A DNA stretch of 8,470 bases from Pseudomonadota bacterium (GCA_023434425.1 JAEYSS010000216.1:1-8470), one strand, 5' to 3'; shown: positions 1-5,370, numbered from the stretch's first letter. The notes: generated by a model from the sequence alone, not told the origin. A program made the numbers and translations.

Positions 1-463
1 CCTTGGTGACGGCCTTGCTCAGGCCCTCATCCATGGTGAAGCGTTCACGGCTCCAGTCGGCGGAGGCACCCAGGCGGCGCAGCTGTTCCAGGATGGCGCC
101 GCCGCTTTCGGCCTTCCACTTCCAGACTTCCTCCAGGAATTTTTCGCGGCCCAGGCCGACACGGCTCATCTGGCGTTCGGCCAGCTGGCGCTCGACGACA
201 AGCTGGGTGGCGATGCCGGCATGGTCGGTGCCCGGCTGCCACAGCGCATCGAAACCGCGCATGCGGTGATAGCGGATCAGGATGTCCTGCAGGGTGTGAT
301 TGAGCGCATGGCCCATATGCAAACTGCCGGTCACGTTCGGCGGCGGCAGGGCGATGGTGTAGGGCTTGCCGGATTTGACGCCAACCTTGAACGCGCCGCG
401 CTCTTCCCAGGCCTTGTACAGGCGGGCTTCGACGTCCTGGGGCGAAAAGCTCTTGTCCAGCAT
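1..463 (-). CDS. valS: Valyl-tRNA synthetase, N-terminal part (runs off left edge)
   Basis: Class I aminoacyl-tRNA synthetase that charges tRNA-Val in the cytoplasm. The visible 154 residues begin MLDKSFSPQDVEARLYKAWE, typical of bacterial ValRS. The ATP-binding HIGH motif is present as H49-M-G-H52 within PPPNVTGSLHMGHA (about 40-53). The conserved stretch GTDHAGIATQ (78-87) opens toward the editing-domain insertion, which lies outside the window together with the KMSKS loop and the C-terminal coiled coil. The reading frame is open to base 1, so the gene is cut by the window edge rather than broken. The start is the ATG at 463; the sequence before it has only a weak ribosome binding site. It is the last visible gene of the minus-strand block, 106 nt beyond the popZ stop, with a perfect hairpin in that gap. 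The family assignment is secure. Confidence 0.97.
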   Translation of the reverse strand, partial: MLDKSFSPQDVEARLYKAWEERGAFKVGVKSGKPYTIALPPPNVTGSLHMGHALNHTLQDILIRYHRMRGFDALWQPGTDHAGIATQLVVERQLAERQMSRVGLGREKFLEEVWKWKAESGGAILEQLRRLGASADWSRERFTMDEGLSKAVTK

Positions 464-518
464 AGGGCTACAACTCAGCGATCATTCGGGAAAGGGCGAA
501 AATAAAGACGATCCGGCC

Positions 519-538
519 GCCCAAGTCCAGACTTGGGC
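519..538 (-). terminator. Perfect hairpin between popZ and valS
   Basis: Inverted repeat with two perfect 9-bp arms (GCCCAAGTC and GACTTGGGC) around a 2-nt centre, about 31 nt past the popZ stop and 56 nt before the valS start. Read on the minus strand, a T-rich stretch (TCTTTATTTT) begins about ten bases after the stem rather than directly after it. It is therefore an imperfect intrinsic terminator. It could also act as an RNA-processing or attenuation element ahead of valS, or as a protein-binding dyad. The arms are plainly visible; the function is inferred. Confidence 0.45.
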
Positions 539-569
539 AGGGCAGATCCGGTGCCGAGACAGGCAGACT

Positions 570-1220
570 TTAGAGGTGGTCCTGCTCTTCTTCCGCCTGG
601 ATGGTCAGGCGGGCGACTTCGCGCTCGACGATACGCTGGACGATGGTGGCCAGATGCGCATCCAGCCATTCCTTCAGCATCGGGCGCAGCAGTTCCTTGA
701 CCAGCTCCTCAAGCGTGCGCTGGCTGTTGCCCAGACCCATGGCGCGGCTGCCGGCAATGGCGCCAGACAGCTGGCCCAGATGAGCGGCGGCACGGGCGGC
801 GGTGGGCGGCGAAACCAGGCCCTCGACCTCGTCGCGCACCACGTCGGTGAGTTCGAGGATGTCGTCGCTCGGCTGATACTGCGGCGGAGGCGGCGCAGCA
901 CGCCGGGTCGGCCGCGGCGGCGGCGGCGGCATCGGCGGCGGCTCGAATTCGGGTTCCGGCTCGGGCTCGGCCATCATCGGCTCGGGCTCGGGTTCCGGCA
1001 TGAAAGGCTCAGGCTCGGGCTCCGGTTCCGGCTCGGGCTCCGGCATCGCCATCATCGGCTCGGGTTCGGGCTCCGGCTCGGGGGCTGGCGGCGGCGGCGC
1101 GGGCTCGGCAGCAGGCGCGGCTGCGCCCTGATCGGCGCCGTCTTCAGAAATGATCCGGCGGATGGAGGCAAGGATTTCCTCCATGGTCGGTTCATTCTGG
1201 CCTGCCTTGGGGTCGCTCAT
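570..1220 (-). CDS. popZ: Cell-pole organizing protein PopZ (DUF2497 family)
   Basis: PopZ forms a polymeric condensate at the cell pole that, in Caulobacter, tethers the ParB-bound centromere and recruits cell-cycle regulators. The 216 residues show the family layout. An N-terminal client-binding helix carries EPTMEEILASIRRIISED (10-27). A Pro/Glu-rich disordered linker spans about 38-113, with long runs of EP interrupted by MMAM, FM and MMA. A short ILELTD segment lies at 121-126. The C-terminal oligomerization region (about 143-210) includes RTLEELVKELLRPMLKEWLD. I chose the ATG at 1220 because the protein then begins MSD, as I recall for Caulobacter PopZ. An in-frame GTG at 1247 would add nine residues lacking family character. 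The linker appears longer and more repetitive than in Caulobacter PopZ. A candidate promoter lies about 120 nt upstream. The call rests on both conserved ends, so I am confident. Confidence 0.93.
   Translation of the reverse strand: MSDPKAGQNEPTMEEILASIRRIISEDGADQGAAAPAAEPAPPPPAPEPEPEPEPMMAMPEPEPEPEPEPEPFMPEPEPEPMMAEPEPEPEFEPPPMPPPPPRPTRRAAPPPPQYQPSDDILELTDVVRDEVEGLVSPPTAARAAAHLGQLSGAIAGSRAMGLGNSQRTLEELVKELLRPMLKEWLDAHLATIVQRIVEREVARLTIQAEEEQDHL
940..1090 (-). repeat. Imperfect hexamer repeat encoding the Pro-Glu linker of PopZ
   Basis: The plus strand here is dominated by variants of GGCTCG and GGTTCC/GGCTCC in register with the popZ codons. They encode alternating Glu-Pro dipeptides, broken by short Met-rich interruptions (residues about 48-92 of PopZ). 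Such tracts can gain or lose hexamers by slippage without a frameshift, so linker length may differ between relatives. The repeat is seen directly; the slippage is inferred. Confidence 0.75.
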
Positions 1221-1289
1221 CCGCCCGATACACTCATTCTGTTCCACGAACCGTCGGGATGACGGTATGGCATGCAGGCCATCGCCAAC

Positions 1290-1303
1290 TCAGCCAAGGC
1301 TGA
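1290..1303. promoter_or_regulatory. Short dyad in the popZ leader
   Basis: The sequence TCAGCC-AA-GGCTGA is an inverted repeat with 6-bp arms, about 70 nt upstream of the popZ start codon and downstream of the candidate promoter. It would lie in the 5' untranslated RNA. It could be an operator or an RNA stem with too small a loop to be stable. No recognised regulator is assigned. Confidence 0.25.
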
Positions 1304-1342
1304 AACCCGGCCGAATCAATCAGGTCAATGGTATGCGGGGGA

Positions 1343-1371
1343 AAGATAACCGAACTGTTAACCTGGGTTAA
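1343..1371 (-). promoter_or_regulatory. Candidate popZ promoter with palindromic TTAA element
   Basis: On the minus strand, TTAACC (bases 1371-1366) is followed after 17 bp by TATCTT (1348-1343). Each matches four of six sigma70 consensus positions. The -35 hexamer lies inside the palindrome TTAACC-TG-GGTTAA (1358-1371). This resembles a CtrA site (TTAA-N7-TTAA), but the spacing here is N6. The predicted start is near 1336, giving a leader of about 115 nt before popZ. A cell-cycle regulator binding here would suit a polarity gene, but this is inference. Confidence 0.4.
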
Positions 1372-1411
1372 GGGGATTCTCCCCAAATTGCCGGTCCGGT
1401 TGCGCTTTTCG

Positions 1412-1444
1412 CCCGATTCGCGGCGCTTTCCACCGCGAACCGGG
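1412..1444 (-). terminator. Strong stem-loop after the tolC-like gene
   Basis: A 12-bp stem (1412-1423 with 1433-1444, one position a G-U pair on the minus strand) encloses a 9-nt loop. It sits 16 nt past the stop of the TolC-family gene. The minus-strand sequence after it is CGAAAAGC, with no U-tract. It is therefore either a non-canonical terminator or a 3'-end stabilizing structure that separates tolC from popZ transcription. Confidence 0.5.
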
Positions 1445-1460
1445 CTCTAAACATTCGAAA

Positions 1461-2837
1461 CTACTCGGCGTTCAGACCGCCGTCTGTGCCGAACCACTTG
1501 TTGCGCACGCGCTCGTAGTTGTCGGTCGGATCGTAGTATTCGACCGGCAGGCTGAGCGAGCGGGCATTGAGCCGCCCGACTGCCGAGAGCAGCGTGAAAC
1601 CGGCGACATATTCGTCGCGGCGGGCACGCACCTCGGCGACGCGGGCATCGAGGTATTCCTGCTCCTGGTCCAGCACGTCCAGCGTGGTGCGCGAGCCGAC
1701 TTCGGCTTCCTGCTGAACACCCTCCAGCGCGATGCGGGCAGCTTCCACCTGACTGACACGCGCGGTGATATTGGAACGCGCCGTGCCGAGATTCTCCCAG
1801 GCCTGCACCACCGACTGGCGCACGCTGCGACGCTGCTCTTCCACCTGGATGCGGCGCTGGTTATGGGTCTGCTTGCGCTGGCGCGTCTGGCTGTAGACCG
1901 CGCCGCCCTCATACAGCGGAACGGTAACGGTGAGCGCCAGCTTCTGCGTATCGGTCTGCAGGTTGTTGCGCGTGGTTTCGTCGGCCTTGGTCAGCGTGCC
2001 ATTCAGCGACACGGTCGGCAGCAGTGCGCCGGAGGCGACGCGCACGTCATTCTTAGCGGCCACTTCGCGGAAACGGGCGCCCAGCAGGTCCGGATTCTCA
2101 TCGTAGGAAATCGCCAGCGCCTCTTCCTCGCTCTTCGGCAACTGCGGCAACGGCGGCGGCGGCGTCAGCGTACGCGGCATCTCGCCGATCACGCGGGCCA
2201 GCACGGCGCGGGACGACACCAGCACGCCTTCAGCCGAGATACGGTCCGCGGTCGCGCGCGACAGGCGCGATTCCGACTGCGCCACGTCAGTGCGGGTGAT
2301 TTCGCCAACGCGGAAACGCTCGCGAACCGCCTCGAGCTGTCGCCGCAGCACTTCTTCGTTGTTGCGGGTCAGATCAAGCACGGCCTGGTTCTGCACCACA
2401 TCCATATAGGCGGTGACCGCATCGAGCAGCACGCGGCGCTCGGTGCTGGCCAGATCCTGCCGGCCGGCGAGGATCAATGCCTCGGCAGAGTCGGTCGCCG
2501 CTTCGGTTCGGCCGCCGCGATACAGCGGCTGCGAGACTGTCAGCTGCAGCGTGCTGGGGTTCATCGAACCGTCCTGCTGCGAGGCGGATTGCGGGGTGTA
2601 ATCGATATGCTGACGGCCACGCTCGCCGGTGACGCTCACGGTCGGGCGCCAGTTCGACAGCGCCTGGGGCACGCCTTCGTCGGTGGCGCGCAGTGCAGCG
2701 CGTGCCGCCAGCAGTGTCGGATTGTTGTTGTAGGCCGCGCTGAAGACATCGCTCAGCGACTGGGCCCTGGCGGGCTGCACCGCCACGATGCAGCTCACGG
2801 CAATCGCCGTCGCCAGTATGGTTTTCGTGAAGCTCAT
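1461..2837 (-). CDS. TolC-family outer-membrane efflux/type I secretion protein
   Basis: Trimeric outer-membrane exit duct used by type I secretion systems or RND-type efflux pumps. With the chosen start the protein has 458 residues, near the usual TolC length. A signal peptide runs about 1-25 (MSFTK, hydrophobic core, PARA-Q cleavage site). The internal duplication typical of the family is visible: LTVSQPLYRGG (about 99-109) pairs with LTVTVPLYEGG (about 302-312), and FRVGEITRTDV (175-185) pairs with AEVGSRTTLDV (378-388). These lie at equivalent places in the two halves, and the long intervening segments suit coiled-coil helices. Upstream in-frame ATGs at 2870, 2867 and 2846 are possible. 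I prefer 2837 because AAGGACGG ends 9 nt before it and it gives the cleanest signal peptide. No inner-membrane pump gene is nearby, so the cargo is unknown. It lies 89 nt after the rhodanese stop. Confidence 0.93.
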   Translation of the reverse strand: MSFTKTILATAIAVSCIVAVQPARAQSLSDVFSAAYNNNPTLLAARAALRATDEGVPQALSNWRPTVSVTGERGRQHIDYTPQSASQQDGSMNPSTLQLTVSQPLYRGGRTEAATDSAEALILAGRQDLASTERRVLLDAVTAYMDVVQNQAVLDLTRNNEEVLRRQLEAVRERFRVGEITRTDVAQSESRLSRATADRISAEGVLVSSRAVLARVIGEMPRTLTPPPPLPQLPKSEEEALAISYDENPDLLGARFREVAAKNDVRVASGALLPTVSLNGTLTKADETTRNNLQTDTQKLALTVTVPLYEGGAVYSQTRQRKQTHNQRRIQVEEQRRSVRQSVVQAWENLGTARSNITARVSQVEAARIALEGVQQEAEVGSRTTLDVLDQEQEYLDARVAEVRARRDEYVAGFTLLSAVGRLNARSLSLPVEYYDPTDNYERVRNKWFGTDGGLNAE

Positions 2838-2926
2838 GACGCGCATCCGTCCTTCATCTCGTTTCATCATCTCGCCGTGGCGCGTCCCAACCGTATTCCC
2901 CGAACTCTTATTCTTTTGTTATGCAC

Positions 2927-3256
2927 TCAGTATGTCGCCATGCCGGGCGCGACCTGTTCGGCCCATGCATGAATTCCGCCGGCGAGGTTGGTCGCCTGCG
3001 CAAAACCATTCTGCCGCAGCCAGCCGGTGACCTGACGACTGCGGCCGCCGTGATGGCACATCACCACCAGCGGTTTGTCCCGTGGCAATTCGCTGATCCG
3101 CTGCGGCACCTGCTGCATCGGAATATTCACCGTACCCGGAAGCGACACCGTCGCGACTTCCCAGTCCTCGCGCACGTCCAGAACCGCAACATCCCTGCCG
3201 TCCTTACGCCAGGCGTCCAGTTCGGCGACGCCGATTTCCAGGGGTGTGTCGGCCAT
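2927..3256 (-). CDS. Single-domain rhodanese-like sulfurtransferase
   Basis: A 109-residue cytoplasmic protein made of one rhodanese domain, of the GlpE/PspE size class. These proteins carry sulfane sulfur on an active-site cysteine as a persulfide. The domain opens with LEIGVAELDAW (6-16) and has the CH2A-like segment VAVLDVREDWEVATVSLPGTVNIPM (23-47). The catalytic loop is C67-H-H-G-G-R-S73, so the nucleophilic cysteine is kept. It ends with the usual NLAGGIHAW motif. No signal peptide or membrane segment is seen. It starts 6 nt after the stop of the upstream methyltransferase-like gene, so the two are almost surely co-transcribed. The physiological sulfur donor and acceptor cannot be told from the sequence. 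Confidence 0.93.
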   Translation of the reverse strand: MADTPLEIGVAELDAWRKDGRDVAVLDVREDWEVATVSLPGTVNIPMQQVPQRISELPRDKPLVVMCHHGGRSRQVTGWLRQNGFAQATNLAGGIHAWAEQVAPGMATY

Positions 3257-3262
3257 ACCGGG

Positions 3263-3934
3263 TCAGAACACGAAACCAGCTGGCCGCTCGAAACCCGGCA
3301 GCGGCGGGGTGCCGGCATCGAACAGCACGCGTTGCGGAAACAGATCGCCGGTCCGCTTGATCAGCACGGTCTGACCGATCGGCGCGCCGGGTGCGCGCAG
3401 CACACCGATCAGCCGGCCGCCATCGGCGAGCTGCTGCAACAGCGCGAGAGAGATCTCCGGTACCGCGCCGGCAATCAGGATCACATTGAACGGCCCCTGC
3501 TTGGCCAGGCCATCCTTCAGCGCGCCATCGACCAGCGCGACATTGTCGATACCCAGGCTCTGCAGGGTTTGCCCGGCCTGCTGGCTCAGGGCGGCGTCGG
3601 CCTCCAGGCCGATCACGGTGCTGGTCAGCCGGGCGAGTACGGCAACTTCGTAACCGGTGGCGGCGCCGATCACGAGGGCAACTTCGGAGGGCTGGATCTC
3701 GGCTTCCTGCAGCAGGCGGGCCAAGATCATCGGTTCCATCAGGTAGCGGCCCGGCGCAATCGCCACGTCCTCGTCCATATAGGCAACGCCGCGATAGGCC
3801 TTGGGCACGAACTGCTCGCGCGGCAGGGCGGCCATGGCGTCGATCACCTGCTCGTCGATCACCTTGTTGGGACGGAGCTGCGTCAGCACCATCTGGCGGC
3901 GCGCTTCGGCGAATTGGCGTTCTGCAGTGGCCAT
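3263..3934 (-). CDS. Protein-L-isoaspartate O-methyltransferase-like protein, possibly divergent in activity
   Basis: A 223-residue member of the Pcm family of SAM-dependent methyltransferases, which normally repair isoaspartyl residues in damaged proteins. Family marks include ARRQMVLTQLRPNKVIDEQVIDAMAALPREQFVP (11-44), the SAM-binding glycine motif VALVIGAATGY (85-95), an acidic residue after the next strand (E111), VDG at 135-137, and the AGAVPEI segment (155-161). The region that normally reads roughly GQTISQP, which lines the isoaspartyl pocket, is GRYLMEP here (62-68). The Pro survives but the polar Thr/Ser residues are lost. The protein may therefore bind SAM but act on another substrate, or not methylate at all. 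The start ATG at 3934 has no clear ribosome binding site; Met15 is an alternative. It is the first gene of the minus-strand operon, with a good promoter about 45 nt upstream. Confidence 0.85.
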   Translation of the reverse strand: MATAERQFAEARRQMVLTQLRPNKVIDEQVIDAMAALPREQFVPKAYRGVAYMDEDVAIAPGRYLMEPMILARLLQEAEIQPSEVALVIGAATGYEVAVLARLTSTVIGLEADAALSQQAGQTLQSLGIDNVALVDGALKDGLAKQGPFNVILIAGAVPEISLALLQQLADGGRLIGVLRAPGAPIGQTVLIKRTGDLFPQRVLFDAGTPPLPGFERPAGFVF

Positions 3935-3978
3935 GGGGTGAGAATCCGGGGCTGAAACAGGTATCGGGACAGGCGCCG

Positions 3979-4007
3979 TTTATAATGCTGCAATGCCGCG
4001 AAAACAA
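3979..4007 (-). promoter_or_regulatory. Sigma70-like promoter of the pcm-like/rhodanese/tolC operon
   Basis: On the minus strand, TTGTTT (4007-4002) and TATAAA (3984-3979) are separated by exactly 17 bp. They match the sigma70 consensus at four and five of six positions respectively. The predicted start near 3972 leaves a leader of about 38 nt before the ATG at 3934. Position, spacing and orientation agree with the first gene of the left operon. Confidence 0.6.
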
Positions 4008-4087
4008 CGGTCGTATTAGGGGGTTAGCCGGCTAGACGGTGACTGCTGCCATTCCCTGCCGGTTGCGCCGGAGCGGTCCGGAAGGCC

Positions 4088-4117
4088 TTGACCCCGCAGG
4101 CCGGCAACCCTTAGTAA
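4088..4117 (+). promoter_or_regulatory. Candidate tRNA-Cys promoter with GC-rich discriminator
   Basis: TTGACC (4088-4093) is followed after 18 bp by a weak -10, TAGTAA (4112-4117). A GC-rich run (GCCGCGCGCGCG, 4121-4132) lies where transcription would begin, about ten bases before the tRNA. A GC-rich discriminator is typical of stable-RNA promoters under stringent control. The -35 is good and the -10 poor, so the call is moderate. Confidence 0.45.
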
Positions 4118-4133
4118 GAGGCCGCGCGCGCGA

Positions 4134-4207
4134 GGTCCGGTGGCGGAGTGGTGACGCAGCGGACTGCAAATCCGCGTACGCCGGTTCAATTCCGGCCCGG
4201 ACCTCCA
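4134..4207 (+). tRNA. tRNA-Cys (anticodon GCA), CCA encoded
   Basis: A full cloverleaf can be drawn. The acceptor stem GGTCCGG (4134-4140) pairs perfectly with CCGGACC (4197-4203). The D stem is GCG/CGC (4143-4145 with 4155-4157). The anticodon stem is GCGGA/TCCGC (4159-4163 with 4171-4175), around loop CTGCAAA with anticodon GCA at 4166-4168. The T stem is GCCGG/CCGGC (4180-4184 with 4192-4196) with loop TTCAATT. The discriminator is T4204, as expected for tRNA-Cys (U73), and CCA is encoded at 4205-4207. The T loop has A where many tRNAs carry G (TTCAATT versus TTCGATT), which is common. No copy of its 3' end appears elsewhere in the window, so there is no sign of an integrated element here. 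Confidence 0.97.
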
Positions 4208-4232
4208 ATTTCCCGCAAGACGCTCCGTCGTC

Positions 4233-4264
4233 CGGCAGCGCCTGCCGTTCCGGCCGCCCGGAAC
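4233..4264 (+). terminator. Paired hairpins downstream of tRNA-Cys
   Basis: There are two adjacent stem-loops. CGGCAG/CTGCCG (4233-4238 with 4242-4247, 3-nt loop) is followed by GTTCCGG/CCGGAAC (4247-4253 with 4258-4264, 4-nt loop). They share base 4247. The sequence after them is CTTAATTAG, AT-rich but not a true T-run. They probably end the tRNA transcript, which would be the only use for structure at this place. The strength is uncertain. Confidence 0.45.
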
Positions 4265-4350
4265 CTTAATTAGCAGTAACACCCCCTTCTATACCCGCTC
4301 CCGGCCAGCTATCTTTTGATTTCAGATGGTTATCGCGGCAGGAGGCGGCG

Positions 4351-4728
4351 GTGAAGATTCTGGGCTACGGCAAGACCGACAAGATCGACCATCTCGTGAC
4401 CAAGGAGATGCTGGACCGGGAGTCGCAGCGCAAACTGCAGAAATTCCTCGAAGACATCGAGATGGCTATTTTCAGCGCCAATCGCGAGGTGATGAAGAAG
4501 GCCGTGCCTGAACTGACGCGGGAGTCCTTCATGGCCTTCGCCGTCCGCGTCGCCGAGGCCCGGGCCCGCTACCTCAAGATCGCGCTGGAACTCTCCGCCA
4601 ATTCCAATCCGTCGTCCGAGGATATCGCCCGCCTGAAGGCCGCGCGTGAAGCGAATGACGAATTGCTGCACGCCTTCGAGGCGACCAAGCGCGTGATCGA
4701 GCGCGGCTACACGCTGCTGGCCCGTTAG
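4351..4728 (+). CDS. Hypothetical protein, 125 aa, predicted helical, unrecognised family
   Basis: I do not recognise this family. The protein is small, rich in charged residues and Ala/Leu, and has no Cys or Trp, no signal peptide and no membrane segment. Residues 15-50, 56-82 and 88-123 look like three long amphipathic helices (for example DRESQRKLQKFLEDIEMAIF and FEATKRVIERGYTLL), so a helical bundle or coiled-coil dimer is likely. It is a real gene: the GTG start at 4351 is preceded by AGGAGG with 5-nt spacing, the best ribosome binding site in the window, and third codon positions are GC-rich as in the neighbours. It stands alone, about 90 nt past the tRNA hairpins. Its last codons and TAG stop fall inside the first unit of the downstream 10-bp repeat array. 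No function is proposed. Confidence 0.82.
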   Translation: MKILGYGKTDKIDHLVTKEMLDRESQRKLQKFLEDIEMAIFSANREVMKKAVPELTRESFMAFAVRVAEARARYLKIALELSANSNPSSEDIARLKAAREANDELLHAFEATKRVIERGYTLLAR

Positions 4729-4842
4729 CACCCGTTGGAGCCAGTTCCGTCCCGTTCGAGGGCCAGTTGCGTCCCGTTCCGTCCTGTTTGAGCCAGTTCC
4801 GTCCCGTTTCGTCCTGTTCCGTCCCGTTAAATCCCGCATAAG
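4721..4842. repeat. Degenerate 10-bp tandem array, about 12 units
   Basis: A run of decamers with consensus close to CCCGTTCCGT starts at 4721, inside the end of the upstream gene, and continues to 4842. Its only phase break is a 2-nt insertion (GG, 4761-4762). Units in order start CCCGTTAGCA, CCCGTTGGAG, CCAGTTCCGT, CCCGTTCGAG, then (after the GG) CCAGTTGCGT, CCCGTTCCGT, CCTGTTTGAG, CCAGTTCCGT, CCCGTTTCGT, CCTGTTCCGT, CCCGTTAAAT, CCCGCATAAG. A 20-bp higher-order pair (unit ending GAG followed by a CCAGTT unit) occurs three times. The last two units are decayed. The 10-bp period places each copy on about the same face of the helix. No similar array occurs elsewhere in the window. Confidence 0.88.
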
Positions 4843-5023
4843 TCCTTGGCATTGTGTGTCAAGTGATTGATTTTCTGATCCACGATGTCCAACAGCGGCG
4901 GCATTTCTGCCGTAAGACCATCCGCGCGGACGCCTGTCCGTGCGAACATATGTTCTCATTAATAGGAATATTAGCATGAACATCGATGGCCATCAAGCGT
5001 CCGCGTCCTGACGCCTGCAGGGC
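4843..5023. other. AT-richer convergent intergenic region
   Basis: Together with the repeat array, this fills the 295-nt gap between the 125-aa gene and the convergent YciI-family gene. It holds a small hairpin CGGCA-TTTC-TGCCG (4899-4912), the larger hairpin and palindrome listed separately, and an AT-rich stretch (CATTAATAGGAATATTAG, 4958-4975). A tiny frame, MNIDGHQASAS, follows from the ATG at 4976 with AGGA 8 nt before it. It is too short to call as a gene. I see no canonical terminator for either flanking gene. Confidence 0.5.
4923..4955. promoter_or_regulatory. Hairpin sharing a base with the palindrome GAACATATGTTC
   Basis: A 9-bp stem (CGCGCGGAC with GTCCGTGCG, one G-T pair, loop GCCT) spans 4923-4944. 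The perfect 12-bp palindrome GAACATATGTTC spans 4944-4955 and shares one base with it. With the preceding C, the palindrome reads CGAACATATGTTC. This matches the LexA/DinR box known from Gram-positive bacteria rather than the direct-repeat GTTC-N7-GTTC site usual in Alphaproteobacteria. Whether any regulator binds is unknown, and no gene clearly starts just downstream. Confidence 0.35.
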
Positions 5024-5359
5024 CTAGATGGCGGTATCCTCGGCAAATGGCGATGTGCCGCTCGCGGGATTGAACACCATCTGCCAGGGCCGCAGCCGCG
5101 CCGACAGCAAACCCGACTGCACCGCCGGATCCTCCTCCATCATGCGCCGGGCGATTGCTTCTTCGCTGCTGTCCAGGACGGCGATCCCGCCGCCGGCATC
5201 GTCGCGAAACAGGCCAGCTATCAGCAGTTTGCCGCTCTGCATGAGTCTTTCGAGATAGATCTGATGATCGTGCAACGCCTGCTTCGGCGCGGGCTGGTCT
5301 GCCGGCCATGCCGGGCCGCGCTGATACTCGATCCACCAGACCGCACGCGGCTTAGGCAT
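5024..5359 (-). CDS. YciI-family protein
   Basis: A 111-residue protein of the YciI family, small ferredoxin-fold proteins thought to be enzymes or dimeric accessory proteins using a His-Asp pair. The family pattern is visible: HDHQIYLERLMQSGKLLIAGLFRDDAGGGIAVLD (30-63), with H32 as the likely conserved histidine, then EEAIARRMMEEDPAVQSGLLSARLRPW (66-92), with D77-P-A-V and the closing RPW. No signal peptide is seen. The ATG at 5359 has GGAG six bases before it. It follows the NTF2-like gene by 11 nt on the same strand, so the two form an operon. YciI proteins often sit beside small-molecule catabolic or stress genes. The sequence gives no hint of substrate here. Confidence 0.88.
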   Translation of the reverse strand: MPKPRAVWWIEYQRGPAWPADQPAPKQALHDHQIYLERLMQSGKLLIAGLFRDDAGGGIAVLDSSEEAIARRMMEEDPAVQSGLLSARLRPWQMVFNPASGTSPFAEDTAI

Positions 5360-5370
5360 TCCCTGCTCCG

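Noticed and set aside
366..1262. Plus-strand frame across popZ rich in Gly/Arg/Leu
   Set aside because: It is the complement of the EP-repeat codons. Its low complexity comes from the popZ linker.
1863..2972. Plus-strand 369-codon open frame across the tolC-like gene
   Set aside because: Arg/His/Gln-rich translation typical of an antisense frame. The opposite strand encodes a clear TolC-family protein.
2921..3955. Plus-strand 344-codon open frame across the rhodanese and pcm-like genes
   Set aside because: Antisense to two well supported genes, with no recognisable domain.
4266..4315. Possible promoter for the 125-aa gene (TTAATT with TATACC, or TATCTT near 4310)
   Set aside because: The hexamers match poorly or lack a partner at proper spacing, so no choice could be supported.
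4134..4350. Possible integrated element using tRNA-Cys as attachment site
   Set aside because: No integrase gene and no second copy of the tRNA 3' end are present in the window.
4721..4842. CRISPR array
   Set aside because: Units are 10 bp with no unique spacers, and no cas gene is near.
4330..4983. Minus-strand 217-codon open frame through the repeat array and the 125-aa gene
   Set aside because: Most of it is the antisense of the 125-aa gene, which has a far better ribosome binding site. The rest translates the 10-bp repeat into a low-complexity RNxTERDGTG-like string. No domain is recognisable.
4976..5011. Eleven-codon frame MNIDGHQASAS after the palindrome
   Set aside because: Too short to support from sequence alone, although AGGA lies 8 nt upstream. 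Mentioned under the intergenic entry only.
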